Source: Thermotoga caldifontis AZM44c09
GTDB taxonomy: Bacteria > Thermotogota > Thermotogae > Thermotogales > DSM-5069
Direction of reading: 5' to 3'
NCBI RefSeq assembly: GCF_000828655.1
Contig: NZ_AP014509.1
Location: forward strand, 1,950,913-2,014,912
Length of the DNA stretch: 64,000 bases
Made by a program: the position numbers and the translations under genes. Position 1 is the first letter of the stretch, and the number at the start of each line of letters is the position of its first letter. Below the pieces are notes generated by a model. It was given only the letters and a program-made list of their open reading frames with translations, was not told the origin of the DNA and made no database searches. Shown here piece by piece: positions 56,034 to 64,000 of this stretch.

Positions 56034-56552
56034 TCATCCCCCCAGCATTTTCCTGTTCTGGTAAAGATAGACGATGGCCGACAACATCGTGAAGAACGCA
56101 CACAGATAGATCAATATCACTTCCACCACGATCGCAGAAACGGAGAAGCTTCTGAACAGAAGAACCGCGACTATGAGTGTCATCTGAACAACGGTTTTCA
56201 CCTTCCCGTACACGTTCGCCTGCACGATCGTTCCTTTACCGGCCGCCAGGATTCTGACCGCACTCACGAGCGTGTCCCTCGCCACGATGAACGCCACCAG
56301 CCAGGCAGGAACGAAAGGTATCAGTGCTATCAGTGTGGAATTGACGAAAACCTTGTCCACGATCTGATCGATCACCTTGCCAAGGTTGGTCACCTGGTTC
56401 AACTTTCTCGCGAGCAGTCCGTCGAGATAATCGGTCAGGGCACCCAGTGCGAAGAAAAACAGTGCTAACTTCCACGCACCCGCTTGGATCGCAAGGAAAA
56501 CGGGTACAGTCAGTACGAGCCTCGAGAGTGTGACGATGTTCGGCACGTTCAT
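56034..56552 (-). CDS. pgsA: CDP-diacylglycerol-glycerol-3-phosphate 3-phosphatidyltransferase
   Basis: Makes phosphatidylglycerol phosphate, the first committed step of anionic phospholipid synthesis. The 172-residue membrane enzyme has the full CDP-alcohol phosphatidyltransferase signature D41-x2-D44-G-x2-A-R-x8-G-x3-D62-x3-D66 and about six membrane spans. It begins with ATG in an ATGA overlap with rimO. Head-group acceptor is inferred from gene order (next to recA) and N-terminal sequence NIVTLSRL. Confidence 0.93.
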   Translation of the reverse strand: MNVPNIVTLSRLVLTVPVFLAIQAGAWKLALFFFALGALTDYLDGLLARKLNQVTNLGKVIDQIVDKVFVNSTLIALIPFVPAWLVAFIVARDTLVSAVRILAAGKGTIVQANVYGKVKTVVQMTLIVAVLLFRSFSVSAIVVEVILIYLCAFFTMLSAIVYLYQNRKMLGG

Positions 56553-57841
56553 AGTGCTACCCCCTCGAAATCGAAACCATCGGTGTCGATCACTCTGACG
56601 CGATGGTAAGATCTCAGACTCAGTCTCTTGCTTTTGCGAACTTTGACTATCCCGTCCACCTCCGGTGCATCGAGGTGAGATCTGGCTATGTAGTGGTTCC
56701 TGGCCGCTTTCTCCACGAGAACCTCGAGTTCTTTGTTGACGAACCTGGACAGGCTCTCTTTCGCCAACTCCGACTGAAGCGAAAGAACTTCTTCCAGCCT
56801 CTCTTTCGCGATCTCTTCATCGACCTTCTCATTCATTCTGCTCGCTGAAGTTCCCTCTTCATCTGAGTAGGTGAAGCATCCGAGCCTTTCGAATTTCGCC
56901 GCTTTCAGGAAATCCAGAAGTTCTTCGAAGTTTTTCTCCTTCTCTCCCGGGAATCCGACGATGACGCTCGATCTTATCGCCGCATCGGGTAGAACTCTGC
57001 GTATCGAAGAAATCAGGTTTAGAAGTTGGTCACTCTTTCTGATCCTCCCCATCTTTGCGAGTATCTCATCGCTTCCGTGCTGAACGGGTAGATCGAAATA
57101 ATGCAGAACCTTCTGTGTGTTGCAGAAAGTGTCGAGTATCTCTTCATCGAAATGGTCTGGGTGCATGTACATGACCCTAATGCGAAAATCACCCTCGATG
57201 TTGTCGAGAGTCTTCAGAAGGCGAGGCAGGGAAGGTCTGCCGTACAGATCGACACCATAGGCGGTTGTATCCTGAGCGACGAGAACGATCTCTTTGACGT
57301 TTCCTTTCACCAATTCCCGTACTTCCGCTTCTATACTTTCGACACTGCGACTTCTGAACCCGCCCTTGAACGAAGGGATCGCGCAGAAAGTGCAGCTCCT
57401 GTCACAACCATCGGCGATCTTGACATAAGCGTAGCTGCCGAACTTCGAACGTGGAGCACAATCGTAGACCGCCTCGGGTTCTCCCACCAGATAGGTGACT
57501 CCCTGTTCGAGGGCCTCGGCGATGCGCTGGGGTGAAACTACACCGTACCAGGCGTCCACCTCGGGGAGTTCTTCAACGAGCTGGCGTGCGTACCGCTGTA
57601 CGAGGCAACCCTTCACGCAGAGGAAGAAAGGTTTTCTTTTTTTGTACTCTATGAAATCAAGGATCTCATCTATCGATTCCTTCTTCGCATCCTCTATGAA
57701 ACAACATGTATCTAAGATCACGACGTCCGCTTCGTCAACAGTGCTGACTATTTCATGGCCCTTGCCCCGAAGGATCGCCTCCAGGACATCGCAATCTGCC
57801 TCGTTCTTCGGACAACCCAAAACCTTTATTCCTATTCTCAT
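56549..57841 (-). CDS. rimO: ribosomal protein S12 methylthiotransferase RimO
   Basis: Adds a methylthio group to the conserved aspartate of S12 using two Fe-S clusters. The 430-residue product has the UPF0004 domain with its cluster cysteines (C10 in VLGCPKNEADC; LDTCCF; VKGCLVQRY), the radical SAM motif DGCDRSCTFCAIPSFKG, and a C-terminal TRAM domain. It resembles the structurally known T. maritima RimO. The ATG at 57841 is chosen for its GAAGGGTGAG site and family start. Its first 89 bases lie inside the preceding DUF4416 gene. Confidence 0.96.
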   Translation of the reverse strand: MRIGIKVLGCPKNEADCDVLEAILRGKGHEIVSTVDEADVVILDTCCFIEDAKKESIDEILDFIEYKKRKPFFLCVKGCLVQRYARQLVEELPEVDAWYGVVSPQRIAEALEQGVTYLVGEPEAVYDCAPRSKFGSYAYVKIADGCDRSCTFCAIPSFKGGFRSRSVESIEAEVRELVKGNVKEIVLVAQDTTAYGVDLYGRPSLPRLLKTLDNIEGDFRIRVMYMHPDHFDEEILDTFCNTQKVLHYFDLPVQHGSDEILAKMGRIRKSDQLLNLISSIRRVLPDAAIRSSVIVGFPGEKEKNFEELLDFLKAAKFERLGCFTYSDEEGTSASRMNEKVDEEIAKERLEEVLSLQSELAKESLSRFVNKELEVLVEKAARNHYIARSHLDAPEVDGIVKVRKSKRLSLRSYHRVRVIDTDGFDFEGVAL

Positions 57842-58388
57842 CGATCTCACCCTTCAAGAAACGCTTCCTTTTCTTCATGTAAAGGTCTCTGATCTTCTTC
57901 AGTTCCTGCTTGTACTCCTCATCCCTGTAGTTCTGATAAGTGAATTCCCAGTGCTTGAACTCTCCAGACAGATACAGCAAGGTCACCTCAGCGTAGATAC
58001 CGTTTTTCAAATACACCCTGTTTCCCCAGGATTTCGTTGAAGCGAGAACGAAGTTCGAATGGTGCACGTACCCCGGATCGAGATTGAATTTCCGTTTTCC
58101 TTCAACGCTGTACTTCTTCTCCAGTTCGTTCGTGTACATCTTGACATCCGCGAGCAACGACGGATGGATCAGCTCCTCGAAGCTCATCAGCACACCCCAG
58201 AGATCCGAACCCAGCTCCGTGTCGTAGTAGCTCGTGTAGATGCTGAACGGCAATTTCTTCGAAATGTAATCTATTTTCCCAAACGCCAGCTCGAGCTCGG
58301 GTCTCAAAGCCTCCACCCAGTAGTCCACGTACTGTGAGAACATGAATATAACGAGGTTCACCAGCTCGGGCTGCTTCACCTCTCCCAC
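57753..58388 (-). CDS. DUF4416 family protein with overprinted C-terminal tail
   Basis: A 211-residue protein of the DUF4416 family: FGKIDYISKKLPFSIYTSYY, then MSFEELIHPSLLADVKMYTN, EKKYSVEGKRKFNLDPGY, and GIYAEVTLLYLSG. No function is established. The GTG at 58388 has GAGGTGG at proper spacing and overlaps the HTH gene by 13 bases. The last roughly 29 residues (ENRNKGFGLSEERGR ... GGDPSGQGP) are read in the -1 relative frame over the start of rimO. They look like low-complexity translation of that sequence, so an earlier stop was probably lost. Confidence 0.87.
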   Translation of the reverse strand: MGEVKQPELVNLVIFMFSQYVDYWVEALRPELELAFGKIDYISKKLPFSIYTSYYDTELGSDLWGVLMSFEELIHPSLLADVKMYTNELEKKYSVEGKRKFNLDPGYVHHSNFVLASTKSWGNRVYLKNGIYAEVTLLYLSGEFKHWEFTYQNYRDEEYKQELKKIRDLYMKKRKRFLKGEIDENRNKGFGLSEERGRLRCPGGDPSGQGP

Positions 58389-58957
58389 AGGACCACCTCG
58401 AAGTTTTCGACCCTTATCACCCACCGTCTGTTCATCGTAACTATCGTGCAACCACCCTTGTTGTTCTCCACCTTGTACCTGCTGCCAACCTTCAGCAGGA
58501 CCGATTCACCGGGCACAACGGGTTTTCCGTCCAGCAAAATCGCCTGATTTCCAGTGTTCACGAGCTTTGCACTCGGCTGGTTCAGCACACCGAAAAACCT
58601 AACAGCAGAATAGATGAACATCACCAGAGCGATGAGGCAAACGACCATCATCAATGTGTTGAGGAACCCAGCCGTGGAACGTTCCTTCCGTCTGGATTCC
58701 GGTTCAACGTGTTCCTTCGACAGATCTTCTGCACCTATGAGTTGATCCGCATCCAAACCAAGTTGCTGGGCACACAGCCTTATGTAATGCCTGACGTAAA
58801 AGGGTGCGTCCACCCTGTCGAACTGCCCTTCTTCTATCAATCTGAGTTTCCACACGGGAATGTCTGTCTTCTGTGACAGCTGTTCAAGCGTTAAACCAAG
58901 CGCTTCGCGCGCTTTCCTCAGCGTTTCACCAACGATGACCCACTTTTCCTTTTCCAA
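58376..58957 (-). CDS. RodZ-like helix-turn-helix membrane protein
   Basis: A 193-residue bitopic protein. Residues about 10-80 are a HTH_25-type cytoplasmic domain (LRKAREALGLTLEQLSQKT, then RLIEEGQFDRV and PFYVRHYIRLCAQQLGLD), a linker follows, then one membrane span (LMMVVCLIALVMFIYSAV), and an outer domain of about 65 residues. This is the RodZ layout, shorter than in E. coli. RodZ links MreB to the elongation machinery. TTG at 58957 has GAGGTG eight bases before; GTG at 58966 is too close to it. An extended -10 promoter lies upstream, inside the kinase gene's end. Confidence 0.82.
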   Translation of the reverse strand: MEKEKWVIVGETLRKAREALGLTLEQLSQKTDIPVWKLRLIEEGQFDRVDAPFYVRHYIRLCAQQLGLDADQLIGAEDLSKEHVEPESRRKERSTAGFLNTLMMVVCLIALVMFIYSAVRFFGVLNQPSAKLVNTGNQAILLDGKPVVPGESVLLKVGSRYKVENNKGGCTIVTMNRRWVIRVENFEVVLWER

Positions 58958-58979
58958 ACCGATCACACCTCAAACCCAG

Positions 58980-59654
58980 CTAAACTTTATTATACCAGTT
59001 CTCCAGAACCCTGAGTCCCCCGCTGTCCAGCCAGTGCACGCCTTCGTTCTTCAGACTTTCCCGAACGGCTTCGAGCACGAGTAGCTTGTGATGGTCGTTT
59101 TCAATGAAATCCAGTTCGTCACCATTTATGATGAGCACATTTCCTGTCAGGCCATCGAAGAAGGTTTCATCGTAAAACTTCACCAGTTGTTCCCAATACT
59201 GTTCTTCAACGTTCAGCTCGTACGGTCGACCTCTCTTTCTGATGCGTTTCACAGCCGTTTCAACGCTGCATTTGATGTACACGAGCAGCTTCGGTCGCGG
59301 TGAAATCGCGGACATGGTCCGGTAGAATTGCTCGTAGATGGTGTATTCCAGTGGCTGGAGGAAACCCATGTGCCTCTGCATCCTCACGAAGACGAAGTCC
59401 CCTATCATCGATCGATCCATGACCGCCCGCTCGGTCCGGTTCGCCTGCTGGAGCTGAAGGAACCTTTTGTGCAAAAAGTAGAGTTCCATGGTGAGACACC
59501 ATCTGTGTCGGTCGGAATAGTACCTCTCCAGCAGTTGATCGGCCAGCTCGTCGTTCATCTCGTAGAAACCCTTCATACCCCATTCCTTTTCGAGTATCTC
59601 AACGAGCGCAGTCTTACCGGCTCCCACCGTTCCTTCGACTACGATTTCAAGCAC
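58980..59654 (-). CDS. deoxynucleoside kinase (second of a tandem pair)
   Basis: A 224-residue dNK-family kinase for salvage of deoxynucleosides. The P-loop is EGTVGAGKT (residues 7-15), then the base/sugar-binding EMNDELADQL, the ERAVMDRSMIGD motif with the catalytic DRS, and the lid RIRKRGRPYE. Start: GTG at 59654, seven bases after AAAGGAGG. It overlaps the end of its paralogue by eight bases. In Lactobacillus and Bacillus, adjacent paralogues form dAK/dGK or dCK/dGK pairs; which nucleoside each takes here is unknown. Confidence 0.9.
   Translation of the reverse strand: MLEIVVEGTVGAGKTALVEILEKEWGMKGFYEMNDELADQLLERYYSDRHRWCLTMELYFLHKRFLQLQQANRTERAVMDRSMIGDFVFVRMQRHMGFLQPLEYTIYEQFYRTMSAISPRPKLLVYIKCSVETAVKRIRKRGRPYELNVEEQYWEQLVKFYDETFFDGLTGNVLIINGDELDFIENDHHKLLVLEAVRESLKNEGVHWLDSGGLRVLENWYNKV
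58989..58997 (-). promoter_or_regulatory. extended -10 promoter for the HTH-DUF4416-rimO-recA segment
   Basis: TGGTATAAT reads on the minus strand across 58997-58989, a perfect TGn-TATAAT. It lies within the last codons of the kinase gene and about 32 bases before the HTH gene start. The hexamer at -35 spacing is poor, as allowed for extended -10 promoters. Confidence 0.5.
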
Positions 59655-60306
59655 ATCGATTCCTCCTTTTGATCTCGTTCCCATCGTACAGCCAGACTCC
59701 CTTTTCTTTTGCTTCCAAGGCGAAGATTACAGCCTCTTCAGCACCCAAGAAATCTTCGCCCATGGAATCTGAATCGATGATCAGCAGACTCGACAGATCG
59801 TAATCCGAAAAGTACCTTTCGTACTCCTCGTTCAGGCTATACCAGTAATCCTCGTCGATCGCGAGTTCCCACTCACGCCCCCTCTTCTTGATCCTTTCTA
59901 TCGCTGTCCGAGTCGAGCAGCGCAGATAAACCATCAAGGAAGGTGGGACAGAATACTTCAAAAACTCCCGGTGAACTTCTCTGTATATCTCGTACTCGAG
60001 CTGGTTCATCTGCTTTCTCTTCAAAAGCACTGTGGGGAAGATGTGATCGCAGAATATACTCCTGTCCATGACGACATCTCCGATCTGCTTCGCCAGTTCC
60101 ATCTGCTGGAATCTTTTCGTGAGAAAATAGATCTGTAGGTGAAAACCCCACTTCGCAGGGTCCGCGTAGAAGCACGCGAGAAGATCAACCAGCTTTTCAT
60201 CTGTAAGCTCGAAGAGAGGTTTCAGACCGAGTCTTTTCGAAACGACCTCGATGAAGGTGGTCTTGCCAGCTCCAACGGTTCCTTCAACAACGATTTTCGG
60301 TCTCAC
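59647..60306 (-). CDS. deoxynucleoside kinase (first of a tandem pair)
   Basis: A 219-residue paralogue of the next gene. The P-loop is EGTVGAGKTT (8-17), then ELTDEKLVDLL, the VVMDRSIFCDH motif with DRS, and the lid RIKKRGREWE. The differing residues around the nucleoside pocket (ELTDE here, EMNDE in the paralogue) suggest the two have diverged in substrate, as in dAK/dGK pairs. It starts with GTG overlapping the suhB stop by four bases. A thymidine-type kinase is unlikely because the fold is dNK, not TK1. Confidence 0.9.
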   Translation of the reverse strand: MRPKIVVEGTVGAGKTTFIEVVSKRLGLKPLFELTDEKLVDLLACFYADPAKWGFHLQIYFLTKRFQQMELAKQIGDVVMDRSIFCDHIFPTVLLKRKQMNQLEYEIYREVHREFLKYSVPPSLMVYLRCSTRTAIERIKKRGREWELAIDEDYWYSLNEEYERYFSDYDLSSLLIIDSDSMGEDFLGAEEAVIFALEAKEKGVWLYDGNEIKRRNRCA

Positions 60307-61067
60307 AGCTCGATCAGAGCAGATCTCAACTGCTCGAACAGTGTGGACGTCGCTGCAACTATTTCTCCACTCTCGAGATCGAATTCCCCGTTCAATCCTC
60401 CCACGACGACCCCAGCTTCACGTGCGATCAGAACGCCAGCGGCAACATCCCACGGTTTCAGGGCGATCTCCCAGTAACCATCGAACCTACCACACGCAAG
60501 GTAACAGAGTTCCAAGGCGGACGAACCTATGATCCTGACCTCCTGACACAATTTGCTGAGTTTCTCCACACTCCTCAACGCCCAGTCCATCTTGCCCTCA
60601 TCGTACGGCCAGCCGGTCACCAGGAGGGCTCTATCCATGCTCGGTTTCTTGTCGTTCACGATGCGTCTTCCGTTCAGGTATGCGCCCTTTCCTTCCTCTG
60701 CGTAGAACATTTCGTCACTGAAAGGTAAGTAGACTGCTCCTTCGACGATCCTTCCGTGACTCATCCTGGCTATACTCACCGCAAAGTAAGGCAAAGAATG
60801 CGAATAGTTCAGTGTTCCATCTATGGGATCCACAACGAAAACAGTCTCACCGTGAGGTATCTTTCCCCCTTCAAAACCTTCTTCCAGAACGAAGATCGCA
60901 CCCGGATAATGGGCCTTCAGGACCTCGACTATGACCCTCTGACACTCCACATCCGCCTGAGTCACAACGTCTGCCCTCATACTCTTCGTTTTTATCGAGA
61001 GTTCTTTCTCGAAAAACTCCATGGCGATTTCTCCAGCTTTTCTGGCAGCTTCACAGATGGGTTTCAT
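60303..61067 (-). CDS. inositol monophosphatase family protein
   Basis: A 254-residue Mg-dependent phosphatase (SuhB/IMPase superfamily). The metal and substrate motifs are present: EEGFEGG, the [19 protein letters not shown] block with its DPIDGT core, and [10 protein letters not shown] near the C-terminus. T. maritima has a comparable enzyme (TM1415) active on inositol phosphates and fructose bisphosphate. Here it could supply free myo-inositol or handle sugar bisphosphates; no inositol-phosphate synthase gene is near. It overlaps uvrB by 17 bases. Confidence 0.92.
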   Translation of the reverse strand: MKPICEAARKAGEIAMEFFEKELSIKTKSMRADVVTQADVECQRVIVEVLKAHYPGAIFVLEEGFEGGKIPHGETVFVVDPIDGTLNYSHSLPYFAVSIARMSHGRIVEGAVYLPFSDEMFYAEEGKGAYLNGRRIVNDKKPSMDRALLVTGWPYDEGKMDWALRSVEKLSKLCQEVRIIGSSALELCYLACGRFDGYWEIALKPWDVAAGVLIAREAGVVVGGLNGEFDLESGEIVAATSTLFEQLRSALIEL

Positions 61068-63027
61068 TCTTCCTCAACTCCTCCCGCAGTCTGAAAATTT
61101 CGTCCCTCAGCACGGCAGCATCCTCGTACCTCAGCTCGCTCGCGGCCCTGTACATCTCTTCTTCCAGAACCGCTATGCGTTCTTCCAGACTCAGATCCTT
61201 CACGAGATCGAGGTACTCCAGTTTGGGCTTCTCGTCCATGAACTTTTCGAATATTTCTATCTGCAGCGGCTTTATGATCGGCTTTGGAGTTATGTTGTGC
61301 TTTTTGTTGTACTCGATCTGAATCTGTCTCCTCCTGTTAGTTTCTTCTATCGCTCTCTGCATCGCTGGCGTGACACGGTCTGCATACATGAGCACCTTAC
61401 CGTTGAGGTTCCTCGCCACCCTGCCCATGATCTGTATGAGCGTGGTTTCCGATCTCAAGAAACCTTCCTTATCCGAATCCAGGATGGCCACGAGAGACAC
61501 CTCAGGAAGATCCAGTCCCTCCCTGAGAAGGTTGATTCCAACGACGACATCCACATCTCCCCGCCTCAGTTTCTTGAGAACTTCAATCCTCTCGATCGCG
61601 TCCAGTTCTGAATGTATGTAGAGCGATCTGATACCAAGTTCGGTCAGATACTCGCTGAGCCTTTCGGCCGTTTTCTTCGTGAGCACGGTCACGAGTGCCC
61701 TTTCACCCCTCTCGACGACCTTCTTGATCTCGAAGACGAGATCGTCTATCTGTCCCTTGGTGGGTCTCACCTCGACCTCCGGATCGACGAGACCCGTTGG
61801 CCTGATCAGCTGCTCGACAACCTGTTCGCTCACCTGCAGCTCGAAAGGTCCTGGCGTCGCCGAGACGAAGATGATCTGCGGTACCTTTTTCAGAAACTCC
61901 TCGAAGGTGAGTGGTCTGTTGTCGTAAGCGGAAGGGAGTCTAAAGCCGTAGTCCACGAGATTCTTCTTTCGAGAGAACTCCCCGCGCCACATGGCCCTCA
62001 GTTGCGGTACCGCGATGTGTGATTCGTCTATGAAAACGATGAAATCTTTGTCAAAATAATCCAGGAGCGTGTAGGGTGGCTCACCCGGCCTACGTCCATC
62101 GAAGTGCCGCGAGTAGTTCTCTATGCCTGGACAGTGTCCTACGGACATCAGCAATTCTAAATCATGCATCGTTCTCTGCTGGAGCCTTTGCATCTCCAGA
62201 AGCTTTCCCTGCTTTTTCAGTTCTTCAAGCCTCTGCTGCAGTTCTTCTTTGATCGATTCGATGGCGCGCCTGAGTTTCTCCTCGGTGGTTATGAACTCCA
62301 CAGCCGGGTAGATCGTGATCTTTTGATAATCCTCTATGGTTGTCCTGTTCAGCTTGTCGAAGGATTCTATCCTTTCCACCACGGAGCCGAAGAACTCGAC
62401 GCGGATCGCCTCGTCCTGGTAAGTTGGGTATATCTCCAGCACGTCTCCCGCGAGCCTGAAACAACCTTTGAGAGTGATCTCGTTGCTCCTCGAGTAACCT
62501 ATCCTCGCGAGTTTCTGTGCCACTTCGTACGGTTCGATCCTCTGACCAACGTGCAGCTGGATGTTCATCGTGTCGAAATCCGTGGGATCGCCTGAGGCGT
62601 AGATGCAGGAAACGCTCGCCACCACGACGACGTCCCTGCGCGTTCTCACGGATTTGAACGTGGACATCCTCATGCGCACAAGAACGTCGTTGATGTCTGC
62701 GTTCTTTTCTATGTAGAGGTCCTTCGAGGGCACGTACGCCTCCGGCTGGTAATAATCGTAGTAACTGATGAAATACTCGACTTTGTTCTTAGGAAAGAAC
62801 GACTTGAACTCACCGTAAAGCTGCGCGGCAAGAGTCTTGTTCGGCGAGATGACCAGTGCCGGCCTGTTCAGGCGCGCGATCACGTTGGCCATCGTGAACG
62901 TCTTGCCGCTGCCAGTCACACCTATGAGCGTCTGGAACCTGTAACCTTTGAGGACGCCTTCCACGAGTTTTTCTATGGCCTGCGGTTGATCACCGGTGGG
63001 TTCGAAATCGCTAACCAGCTGGAACAA
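61051..63027 (-). CDS. uvrB: excinuclease ABC subunit UvrB
   Basis: Damage-verifying subunit of nucleotide excision repair. It has helicase motifs [14 protein letters not shown] (Walker A), [22 protein letters not shown] and [13 protein letters not shown], the beta-hairpin region [13 protein letters not shown], and a C-terminal UVR motif ([18 protein letters not shown]) that binds UvrC. Start: TTG at 63027 lies nine bases after GGGAGG and matches the family start ([14 protein letters not shown]). An ATG at 63060 in ATGA overlap with the previous gene is the alternative and would add 11 residues (669 in total). Confidence 0.97.
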   Translation of the reverse strand: MFQLVSDFEPTGDQPQAIEKLVEGVLKGYRFQTLIGVTGSGKTFTMANVIARLNRPALVISPNKTLAAQLYGEFKSFFPKNKVEYFISYYDYYQPEAYVPSKDLYIEKNADINDVLVRMRMSTFKSVRTRRDVVVVASVSCIYASGDPTDFDTMNIQLHVGQRIEPYEVAQKLARIGYSRSNEITLKGCFRLAGDVLEIYPTYQDEAIRVEFFGSVVERIESFDKLNRTTIEDYQKITIYPAVEFITTEEKLRRAIESIKEELQQRLEELKKQGKLLEMQRLQQRTMHDLELLMSVGHCPGIENYSRHFDGRRPGEPPYTLLDYFDKDFIVFIDESHIAVPQLRAMWRGEFSRKKNLVDYGFRLPSAYDNRPLTFEEFLKKVPQIIFVSATPGPFELQVSEQVVEQLIRPTGLVDPEVEVRPTKGQIDDLVFEIKKVVERGERALVTVLTKKTAERLSEYLTELGIRSLYIHSELDAIERIEVLKKLRRGDVDVVVGINLLREGLDLPEVSLVAILDSDKEGFLRSETTLIQIMGRVARNLNGKVLMYADRVTPAMQRAIEETNRRRQIQIEYNKKHNITPKPIIKPLQIEIFEKFMDEKPKLEYLDLVKDLSLEERIAVLEEEMYRAASELRYEDAAVLRDEIFRLREELRKNETHL

Positions 63028-63056
63028 ACTCTCAATTCCTCCCGATCGAGATCCTG

Positions 63057-63728
63057 TCATTCACCAGGTTGCAGGTAAATCAAGCTGTTGAGGAACTTGA
63101 CCAGTTCTATGGCTTCCTTCGTCCCGGGCTCGCGTTTCAGCATTTCTTCACTGGTCAAAAGTGAACCGTAGTATTCTTTGTTGGCGTCGTTATCAACCTG
63201 AACGATCGATCCTTGCAGGGAAAGACCCGCGAAAAATCCTTTGCTCACAGAGTAAGAATACATCGATGCCTGGAGCTTGTAATCCGTTTCCGCAGAGAGA
63301 GACCTACCCATAGGACCTGCGGCGATGCTCACACTACCGCCGAGAGTTATGTTGCCTGAGACCAGATTCTTCACAGCCTGTTCGTTCATCAGCACGAGCA
63401 CCAGTCCGACGTTCTGAATCCCCACCTGTGCGCCAAGACTCAGGCCTGTGAGCTTCAGAAATACCGGTCCGTACCATTTACCAGTATCAACATTGCGCTT
63501 GAGCATGAAACCTTCACCGTACTGACCACCGATGACGAGACCCACCTTGATCAGGCTCGGAAAGATGGCGATGCCTTCCGCCTGCCTCAACAGCTCAACG
63601 AAAGCCCCACTGTCTGGAATGTTCGACAGCTCTTTCAGAATGGTTAAAGCCGAGCTCAGACGCTCGTTCGCGGAAACAGCGAAGATGAACAGAGGAACAC
63701 AGACCAACAAAATCACCACCTTCTTCAT
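63057..63728 (-). CDS. secreted SYLF (Ysc84-like) lipid-binding domain protein
   Basis: A 223-residue protein with a signal peptide ([19 protein letters not shown]) followed by a SYLF/Ysc84 domain: [20 protein letters not shown], then [21 protein letters not shown], and [19 protein letters not shown]. Eukaryotic relatives bind phosphoinositides; bacterial secreted forms have unknown roles at the envelope. The ATG at 63728 is preceded by GGGGAGGTG; the frame above it is a shadow. It is the first gene of the uvrB operon and divergent from ferredoxin. Confidence 0.88.
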   Translation of the reverse strand: MKKVVILLVCVPLFIFAVSANERLSSALTILKELSNIPDSGAFVELLRQAEGIAIFPSLIKVGLVIGGQYGEGFMLKRNVDTGKWYGPVFLKLTGLSLGAQVGIQNVGLVLVLMNEQAVKNLVSGNITLGGSVSIAAGPMGRSLSAETDYKLQASMYSYSVSKGFFAGLSLQGSIVQVDNDANKEYYGSLLTSEEMLKREPGTKEAIELVKFLNSLIYLQPGE

Positions 63729-63773
63729 GGTGACACCTCCCCAAAGAAGTTTACTACGTTCCGTTGTGTTTCT

Positions 63774-63781
63774 ACTATAAT
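63774..63781. promoter_or_regulatory. overlapping divergent -10 elements, SYLF gene and ferredoxin
   Basis: On the plus strand TATAAT occupies 63776-63781; on the minus strand TATAGT occupies 63779-63774. The two -10 boxes overlap by four bases, so polymerase should be unable to occupy both at once. Neither has a strong -35. Starts lie 36 bases (ferredoxin) and 46 bases (SYLF) away. Confidence 0.5.
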
Positions 63782-63790
63782 AAGACTTAG

Positions 63791-64000
<210 letters not shown>

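Overview
The window comes from a bacterium of the order Thermotogales. The last gene encodes a 60-residue single [4Fe-4S] ferredoxin with the cysteine layout known from Thermotoga maritima. Many other genes have recognisable Thermotoga counterparts: the TM1367-like cyclophilin-fold protein, Sir2, RimO and oligopeptide-type ABC transporters. The G+C content is roughly one half by eye, and the membrane pyrophosphatase has the K+-independent signature, unlike T. maritima. A Pseudothermotoga-like genome is therefore a reasonable guess, but this is inference. The DNA is chromosomal core: densely packed, mostly stop/start-overlapping genes in long operons, with no insertion sequence, CRISPR array, prophage or tRNA/rRNA gene seen.

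Layout. (1) 1-3390, minus: rplU-prp-rpmA-rplM-rpsI-dnaG, preceded by a nested hairpin that looks like an autoregulatory L21 leader. (2) 3599-9567, plus: two related SHOCT/YvlB-like genes, valS, folC, ruvA and an unknown gene. (3) 9544-12339, minus: thrS and an HD-GYP gene. (4) 12421-24874, plus: nagA, smc, a Nudix hydrolase, an unknown gene, fliS, an acetyltransferase, a 2-hydroxyacid dehydrogenase, an MreD-like gene, mrdA, a TIGR03960-type radical SAM gene and a CPBP protease. (5) 24803-31792, minus: an Opp-type ABC transporter (binding protein, two permeases, two ATPases) with a terminator just after the binding-protein gene, followed by two small membrane proteins. (6) 31859-34244: divergent kbl and tdh, the threonine-to-glycine pathway. 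(7) 34217-45400, minus: degT, a nucleotide-sugar dehydrogenase, hppA, a MutS-like ATPase, xseA, xseB, dxs, an Asp23 gene and fakA. (8) 45401-49936, plus: an unexplained 240-base intergenic stretch, then the cyclophilin-like gene, a DUF4897-like gene, sir2, a PfkB kinase and pyrG. (9) 50149-63728, minus: a SYLF gene, uvrB, suhB, two tandem deoxynucleoside kinases, a RodZ-like HTH gene, DUF4416, rimO, pgsA, thpR, recA, recX, rny and a terminator, then a nicotinamidase-like hydrolase, a short FAD oxidoreductase and an RlmN-like radical SAM gene. (10) 63818-64000, plus: ferredoxin.

Most genes serve translation, DNA replication and repair, envelope growth and nucleotide supply. The parts most worth a second look are the L21 leader, the L27/Prp processing pair, the MutS-like ATPase lacking mismatch and Smr domains, the RlmN-like radical SAM/flavoprotein/nicotinamidase cluster, the K+-independent pyrophosphatase, the ABC ATPase with a large insertion, the tandem nucleoside kinases, the over-long overlap at rimO, and the intergenic region before 45642. 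No single clearly undescribed system stands out. The strongest candidate is the radical SAM/flavoprotein/hydrolase trio.
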